A DNA stretch of 64,000 nt from Tetragonia tetragonoides (lineage: Eukaryota > Streptophyta > Magnoliopsida > Caryophyllales > Aizoaceae). Below the pieces are notes generated by a model. That model was not told where the DNA came from, searched no databases, and saw only the letters and a program-made list of their open reading frames with translations. A program made the translations under genes and the position numbers. The stretch covers positions 14,386,001 through 14,450,000 of the forward strand of contig CM076141.1 in NCBI GenBank assembly GCA_038025085.1, read 5' to 3'. How positions within the stretch are numbered: the first letter of the stretch is position 1; each line of letters opens with the position of its first letter. This document shows, piece by piece, positions 41,431-50,400 of the stretch.

Positions 41431-44400
41431 TTAATAACAGTGAAAATTAAACAATTTTCAGTTTTTCTCGGTTTCTCCCAGTTTCTCCCAGTCCTCCCCA
41501 GTTTTTCCCATTTTTCACCAGTTTTATCCAGATTCTCCCAGTTACAAGTTCCAGTTTCCAGTTGAAAAGAACGAGCCCTAAGTAAACAGCGTGATCCCAA
41601 ACATAATCAACTGTTTTCCAGACGCGGAGAAGATCCTCTAATTCCGCTCTAGCCAAATACACCACAGAATGGCCATAAACGCACACCTCCACCACAACTT
41701 ACGCTCTCGCCCCCTCCTACCAGCAGCAAACCGAATCTGTAACAACTGCCCCCACTGTAGCCGGGCTCGCAAAATGTTCCTCCCCCCCCCCGTTCAGCCT
41801 ATCCCACAACATCCTAGCTAAATCACACAACACAAACAGATGTAATCCATCCTCACAATCATGGCGACACATTACACACAAACCCGGCGACAAACACCAT
41901 CAAGGCCTCCGCCGCTGCATCATGTCATGCGTATTCACCCTGCATAGCACCAGGGTCCATACAAAGGCGCGCACCTTTAGAAGAACCTTAGACATCCAAA
42001 TGTATGTAGCAAGAGGGAAATGGGGAAATTGAGAGGGAAGGCCAAGCCGATGCAGGAAGGACTTACAGGAGAAGACACCGAAGGAGTCTCCTTCCCAAGT
42101 CCGTGAATCATCCCTTAGGGTAAGAAGAGTAGTGTTATGAACACTCAAGAGAGAAACTAGTTCCTCCATCTCACGATCATGTGGACGTCGGCGTAAATGA
42201 AGGTCCCACGAGCCACCGTCGTTGGAATAGAAGTCCGACACCGGCGCCTCATGAAGGGTGGACAACCGAAAAACCCGAGGGTATGTGGAGGAAAAAGGCG
42301 TATCTCCTTTCCACACATCCTCCCAAAACCTTACCCGTTGTCCATTACCCATATTAAATCTAACCAGGGGAAAGAAAAGAGGCGATGTGAGATAATCTTC
42401 CAAGGGCAAGCATGAGAAATTCTACTACCAGTCCGGACATCCCATCCATTTTGTTGCAGACCGTACTTGATCCTGATTACTCGGTGCCATAGAGAATCGG
42501 GCTCCAACGGAAAACGCCACAACCACTTACGGACCAACGAGATGTTCTTAGGCACCAACCGGCCAAACCCTAGACCCCCCTTTGACTTAGGTCTACATAC
42601 ATGATCTCAACTGACAAGGTGATCTCTCTTACCCCCGTCCGCCCCCGACCACAGGAAATCCCGCATCGTCCTCTCGATCCGTTTAGCTACGCCTAACCGG
42701 GATCTTGAAGAGTGAAAGGTAGTAAAGGGGAATGCTAGCAAGACAGGATTGCAGAATAGTGATCCTGCCCCCGAAAGAGAAATACACCCCCTTCCACCAT
42801 CAAGGCGCTTAGCCACTCTAGAGACAACTGGCTCCCAAATAGAAGCCGACCGTGGATTGCCCCCAAGAGGCACCCCCAAATAAGTGAGGGGCCACTGCTA
42901 CACCTGACACTCCGCTAGACTAGACAATGTACCAAGAATACCCTCCTCAACATTCACCCCAACTAAACTACACTTAGACAGATTAACAAGCATTCCAGAC
43001 ACGAGCTCAAACACACTTGTAAAAGAGTGAGAACCCTCTTAAACCCCTCAACCTCCGCTGCCAAAAACAGAATAGTGTCAGCAAACTGAAGGTGAGAAAC
43101 AGGAACCATCTCCCTACCCACCCGGAAACCCTCTACCAAGCCTTGCTCAACACCCCTATCTAACATCCGGCCAAGGACATCAACAACAAAGGTGAAAAGG
43201 AAAGATGAGAGTGGGTCACCCTGTCTAAGACCACGTGAGGAAAAAAACCAATCCCTGGGAGCACCATTAACCAGAACTGAGAAACTCGCGTTGGAAAGGC
43301 AACCCCTAACCCACTTACACCAGCGGTCCCTCTTGTTGTCCATAATGCGATCTAAGAAACCCCAACTAACCCGATCATAAGCTTTCTCGAAGTCCAACTT
43401 GAAAACCACTCCCCTAAAACCTGACCGACGGGCGTCCTCGACAGCAAAACAAAAGCAAGAGAGAATAGCTTTGCCCTTTGCCAAAGCTCCATAAATAAGT
43501 ACAGAAGAATATATCCTTTCAAAACAAAAACAAAAAACAAAAACAAAAAGAAAAAAAAACAAAAAGAATTACAGAAGAATATAGCTTCAGAATACAAAGA
43601 TAAAAAAAGGTACTCACAGGGTCACGCCCATCTGGGATCCCAAGACGAGCCTGGGCATTTGCTATTGTAAGGATAACATGTTCACGTTGATTTCTTATGT
43701 TGTCCCTCTGCGATAAGAAATTTTCAATGGCATGAAAAGAAAAACGTACAAGAATCAAAACAAATTGGAATGGTACAGAAGTGAAATTGGAACATAAATA
43801 AATAAAGGGCCAAACAGTCCTCTCATTATTAGTTACCATGTTACATTAGGGAAGAGATGAAAGCACAGATGATGGTACTCACAAACCTGGAAACCAAAGA
43901 CAAACTCCAACAGATCAAACATGTCTGCGTCCCGCTGGCCAGAAATCTCAAAAGCAGCAGGAAGCCTAGGAAAAGTTTCAGCATATCTTATCCCAGATAT
44001 GGCAGCTCTAACCTGATCAGGACACCCAGTATTCATGTCTTGGTTATAAGAACTTCCATAGCAGAAAAGTGAAAGTTAAAGAATGAAATATAGAAAAGGA
44101 ACAAGAATCCAATCAAAACACCATGCACATGAATGAAACAACATACTGATAGCCCCCCTGGAGAAAGAGAGGGGATCAGCTATATGCTTTTGTCATTAGA
44201 TATTAACATAAGATATTCCATTTAAGTCCTAAAACAACATTTGAAGTCCTACCTCAGGGAACACTGGTATTGCATTGGTCAAAGATGGTGCTTCCAAAGG
44301 AATAATGTTATAGGGTGTGAGCTCCCCAGACAATGTAGCATCTGATCTCTCAATTCCCCTCAACTGAAACAACCAGAAAACAAAGATATAAGTAAAGATT

Positions 44401-47400
44401 GCACATTATACAAGCCTATTAAATTGAAAGTACATTCCACATATCAAATGCTAGACCTAATCTTTGCTCATAATATATCACCAAACGTCCACACAAGCCA
44501 TACATGAAGCGCAAGTTTCCAGGAACGTAATCCGCTAGAAGACTAAAGTACTTTTGACTGGTTAATGCAAGACACATATTAGCCCACGTCTAAGATCTCA
44601 TATTTACTATGCCTTGATTAAAAAAATTATTTTTACTATGGGCTGACAATGTCTAAATTGAATCTGCAAAACTAATGCTATGCAATTTTCAAAACAGGCC
44701 ATCTGCTTTGCCAATTGCCAAGGTATTCTTCACTCGCCCTAGACCATGCTTCAGTGGGATATTCACTGCATTGTTTCTTTTTTTTTTTTAGATAAGAAAA
44801 TTTTATTAATGAATCAATGAAAGAATACAAAAGGTGGAGGACAAGAAGTCCTCAAATGGAAAGCAAAAACATATCTACAAGTTCCGCCACTGTAACTGGA
44901 CAAGTGTAAGGGGGATACCCTTGAAGGCCCCAGCTGCATTATATTTACTATGTTGCTAATGTGAAGTTTAATCAGCGTATTCCCATTGCCCTTTGGCTTG
45001 CGCTCTAACTAAACCGAGAGTGACGAAAATCTCAATACCCAAATGAATCTTACCTCCACAACCGTTAAGTAGTCACAAAAATAAAGTTTATTTCGTATAC
45101 TAATTAGTAGACATCTACAACAACAACAACAAAAAAAAATAAAAAATGATCATGCAATCACTTCCCCTGGTCTAATCAAGAACATGCATTGAAGCAACCC
45201 CAGCAAATCCAAACATAACACGCCAATTAGTAAGTGAACCTTACTTCACTCATAATCGCTCTTCCAATTTCAGGAGAAGCATCTTTGCTCAAAGCCTTCA
45301 TCACTTCAATCAGAGCCCTCAATGTAGCAAATACTTTTCTCATTTCCCGCAATCTGAAACAGAAAAAATACCAAAAATTACATCTGTCATGGCACACTGA
45401 AACAGGACATTTTCCAATTGAGCACTTTGCTCAAAGCCTCACTTAATATAATTGATTATCTTACCAAAAGACAGCGTAATTCTGATTCTTTTTATAAAAA
45501 GTAAACCTATCAGTTCCGACAGTTCTGTAAAATTTTGTACTACCCTTTTCCATACTTCAGACAGATATACTCTTAACATAGTTCTACTCACTTTAATTTC
45601 AAAACGAACATAAGATTAAAGCAACACAAGTCATGGTTATTTGGGCTTCATAACGAATAATGAAGATAAGGAAGAAATGCACTCTCAGAATAGGGCTATG
45701 GATGTAATTACTCATGAGATTGAGTTGCTCTCTTCCTTCTCTACAGCCAATTGCAGTTGGTTAAGAAGGTTGTGATAACATTTTCTCAGTAGAACTCATC
45801 ACATTTTTGAAGTAGTTCTAATGAAAGACTACTCATCCTCTTTGTAGTGTCAAATTTTTATTTGTGTGCATGTGTGAAAGAGAGAGCAGCAATATTTACA
45901 GTAGACTCGACTGACATAGAACAATAACAGCATAACAGAAAGCATTATATTAGCAAGATGTACAAGTTTAAAGCAAGATGGGATCATGGGAAGCATTCAA
46001 ATGCTGCTTGCTGATTAATATAAGCAACATGTACATACAAATACAACCCAAAGGTTCAAATAATGGAGAAGAAAAAACACATTTTACCAAACCACATCCC
46101 AGTTTCATCATGCATAAGAGCTTTACATACAATGAGTCTACTTGTAACAAATTAAACTGCTATAGGTATTTAGTAAATAAGAATATAAGGTATATAGAGA
46201 ATGTGGAATTACTCTCCAAAATTAGTACTAAAGACTCCTGATTCCCGCCATTTCTGTTCCTCCTGTCGAATATCATCCACTCTGTGTCTGAGCTTGTAAC
46301 GTTGGTAAAACTCCCATAGACGCTCAATATCACGGTTCCGGTCTATTTGAGCTCCATCCCTTTTTGCAAGCTTTTGCTGAAGCAGACATCAACTTCCATA
46401 ATTCAAATAATGGTCTAGGCTGGAAATTAATGAAAACCCAACACAGAGCCATGTATACATCTACTACAAAGACCATAAAACTCAAGTTCAAAGCATATAA
46501 TTGAATGTTTCATAGATGATGCACCTTGATTACAGAACTCAAACCAGTCTTGAACTGTAGAACACCTCTTCCTTCACTGTTTGGATCCAGATCTTGTGCC
46601 ATAGAATATGCCTGCTCGCACACTAAAAAGGCATACAAAAAGTATCATCAGGCAACCACGCTTTGCAGACAATAAATACGCATTTTTGCATCAATTAAAG
46701 TCCTGGTGAAAAACATCATTAGTCAAAAATAAAAAGCTTCAAGTGTCAAAAAGGAAACAGCAACCAAATTGCAAAGGTACAGTTATACATATGTTTATCC
46801 ACAACCAAACTCAATAATCCATGGAAACAAGACCTTATCAAAGGCACTGAAATAATAGAAAAATCGTGTATCAAAGATGGCAATAAAATATCATTCATAG
46901 TTCTATACCATACATCAACATTCAACATCAACATTACCACAGTGCCTTCAAAGACACTCCCGCCTAGGCAGGGTGAGGGGGGTCGGTTGTACGCACTACG
47001 CAACCCTGTGAGAACAGAGTCACAGAGAGGCTGTTTCTGTTTGGCAACACAGTGTTCTGTACCCATTTACATATTAACACGGGGACAACACACTTTGTTT
47101 CTTTTTTTTTCACGTTGTGAGTGAACAAAGAAATAAGTAACTTTTACAGTTTACTCCAGTAATGACGGGTTTTGGGGTCTCCACTTTAGGAGAAATCATT
47201 AAGAGTGAAGAACTCACTTCTCTTCTCAGTGTTCTAGAAACCATTCAGGTCACAGACTCTCTTGATTCTCGGGTTTGGGTAAGGATTCTTGTGGGGCCTT
47301 CTCTTGCAAATCCTTCCTCCATCATGTAAGCTTACCATTGCTTTACCCCTCTTTCCCTGGTTCTAACTGATTTGGAAGGCGTAAGTTTCCCATAAGGGTT

Positions 47401-50400
47401 GAGCTTGTGTTGGACTATGGTTCTTGGTAGGGTTAATACTAATGTTATGTTGGAGTGTAGGAGACCTGGTTGGAGTCTTTGCCCAGATATTTGTACGATG
47501 TGTCTCCGGAGTAGCAACTCATCGACGCACTTATTATAATGTGATTTGGATTCGTAGTTGTGGCTTAAACTCCATGATATAATGTGATCTCCTCTGCGCG
47601 TGGAGCAACATGTGTTGACTAGGCATTTTGGTATTGGCGGGGGAAGGGCAATAGGTTGCTTTGGTGCTTATGGTTGGAGAGTTATTCAGGTATCTTCTCA
47701 GGGGTGTCCAGTCGAAGGATTTAGTTTGTGATAGAGTGCTGTGTTTGGCTTCAATTTGGGCAAAAGAAGCTGCTGCTTTTAAGGGAATGTCCATAACAGA
47801 CCTTCGACGTAATTGGGGTTTACTGTATTATATTTCTTGTTGAGGACTCATTGTTCTCTTAGATTGTAACCGTAACTATTTTTCAGTAAATATTTTTCTT
47901 ATCTAAAAATAAGGCGAAGGTAAAAACATGGACATATGGACTTGTTGAGCTACGACATTGGAAAACTTCCACGTGAAATATGTTTGCTTTGGAAGGGGTA
48001 GAATGATTGACACAAAAGCTTCACTAACAAAATTGTGCTCCTGGTCCTCGGAATTGAGGCACCAGCTTATCACTGATACAATTCACTCTATTCCAGAACA
48101 GGCGACCAGCTATTTCACCTGGCAATTGACATGTGTGTTGTATCATGCTAGTGGTGAGTCACATTCACATTTTTTTCGCTGTGACATGACGCGTTTATCG
48201 TGGAGTAAGCTATGAACACCCACTGTATTGAAGATGTTGCAGGTTCGGAGAGATAAGGAGATGAGGTTGTGGTGGCTGGAGAAGAATGCCATAATTTTCT
48301 CTAGGGGTTCCTCAACACCCGAGTTACTGTGGGATAGGGTGACTTACTTAGCTTCTTTGAGGGCTCAGGTGAAAGGTGCTTTTAGGAGCCATTCGGTTAC
48401 TAACCCAGAGCGCACTTTGACTAAATTATAGTAATCTCTTTTGGAGTACAGCTTGTCCTCTATTGTTTTCGCAATTATATAGAAACTAATATAACATGCT
48501 CACCCTTTAGGCTCACTAGGTTATTAGTGTACTTTCTTTCTCCTTCCCCTAAATATTTTGAAGTCAATTGTGTTTGACATATTTGTCACCACAGGTGGAA
48601 CAACGTTAACACTCTGGTTATAAAAACGTGGACACTTGAAAAAAAACAGTTCAATAACTTTTTTTTTAAATAAAGAAATTTTTTATTAAAAACTAAAACA
48701 GTAGAACAATGCAAGAGGACAAGGAGTCCTCAGAAAAAGAAAGTAATTAAAAATTCCCCCAATGACGTAGAACATCACTAAGGGGCACCCCTTAAAGGCC
48801 CCAGCTGCCTTGGCCCAAAACACAGTTCAATAATATCCACAAGGTTCTACAGAAAGGTGCTTGCATGCTTCCCAAGCAGACTGTGGATATGCGAGGATTC
48901 TACAGTAGTTCTACATTCCACAAAATATGGTTCTCTGTTCTAGCTAGGTTCATTGTGATCCATAGGTATCTACATAAAGGTGCTTGCATATCTCACAAGC
49001 AGAATGTGGATAAGAGAGTAATCTACTATAAGTCTCCTACACTCTCCCAAAACTGGTTCTAGCTAAGTTCATAGTGAAGTTACCTGTGATCCACAGGTAT
49101 CAACATAAAGGTGCTTGCATATCTCACACGCAGAAGGTGGATTGTGGATAAGAGAGTAATCTACTATAAGTGTCCTACATTCTCCCAAATCTGGTTCTAG
49201 CTAAGTTCATAGTGGAGTTAAGTGTATCCTAGATGTATTAAATGATACTCAATGAAAATGAGAAAAATCTAGAATTTCAAGATTTAACCAATGTTATAGT
49301 GAATTTATAGATACTATCCTTTAAAATGCCAAAAACTTTAGTCCTCGAATTGTCTCTCTGCCTTTCCCCACTTCTTTTGCTTTAAGGATTCAAGGAAGGG
49401 AAGGGAAAGGAAAGGAAGGAAGAGAAGAGAAAGTATTAAGTCACAATGAACATATTATGGGTTAATTTTTATCAAAACAAAAGAGGATCTCACCAGCCAA
49501 TACCGAGTTCAAAAGGCACTTACAGGTTTCTCATTGCCACTCTAGCCATGGACTCATAAATGACACAAGACCTCCAGATTTCGTTAACTTTTTTGTTTTT
49601 ACAGGTATAACTATTAACACTAGAATGAGACCTACGACAAAAGAAGGGAACCAACAACAACAAGTCTATCGCTTTACATTAGGGCTGTCAGATAGGTCGT
49701 GTAATGTCGTATTTGTGTTCATTTCCGTGTCAAGTTAAACGGGTCGTGAATATCTTGACCAAAACCTAACCATTTATTAAACGTGTCGGAAATCCTTGAC
49801 CTACACGAATCCTTTTATAGTTGCTTTAATGACCTATTAACCTGTTTATCTTTACTTATTTTACGAACATTTTGGAATATGAGAAAAAAAATAAAAGTTT
49901 ACTTACAAAATCAAAAGTCTTAACCATATGTAGTGTGCATTACATATTCTAAAAATTGTTAAAATGTTCAAGGTAGTTGAGATTCGATTACATTACTTTT
50001 GTTTTTAGATAAAGATAAAGTATATTAATATAGTATCAAATGTACAACAGAATCGAGGATAAGACAGTATAACATTTACAAAATGCCCCAATTCCGCTGA
50101 ATATCAGTAATAGTATAACTCCGAAAAGCACCCGCAACCCTAGCCCATAAAGAAGCTATATAGGTGATCTTATCCCAAAGCAAGGAAAGAGCAACCGAAA
50201 TGTCATTGAACACACACGCATTCCTTTCTAGCCAGATACACCACAAAAATCGCAAAGTAAGCATTATGCAGCATTAACTTTCTCTCCTTTCCACCCCTAC
50301 AACTCTGGAAACGCATCAGTAAAAAACTAAAAACGCCTCAACACTGGATGGAAAAGCCCACACCTCTCCAGGAAACAATCTACTCCAAAAGCTATGGGCC

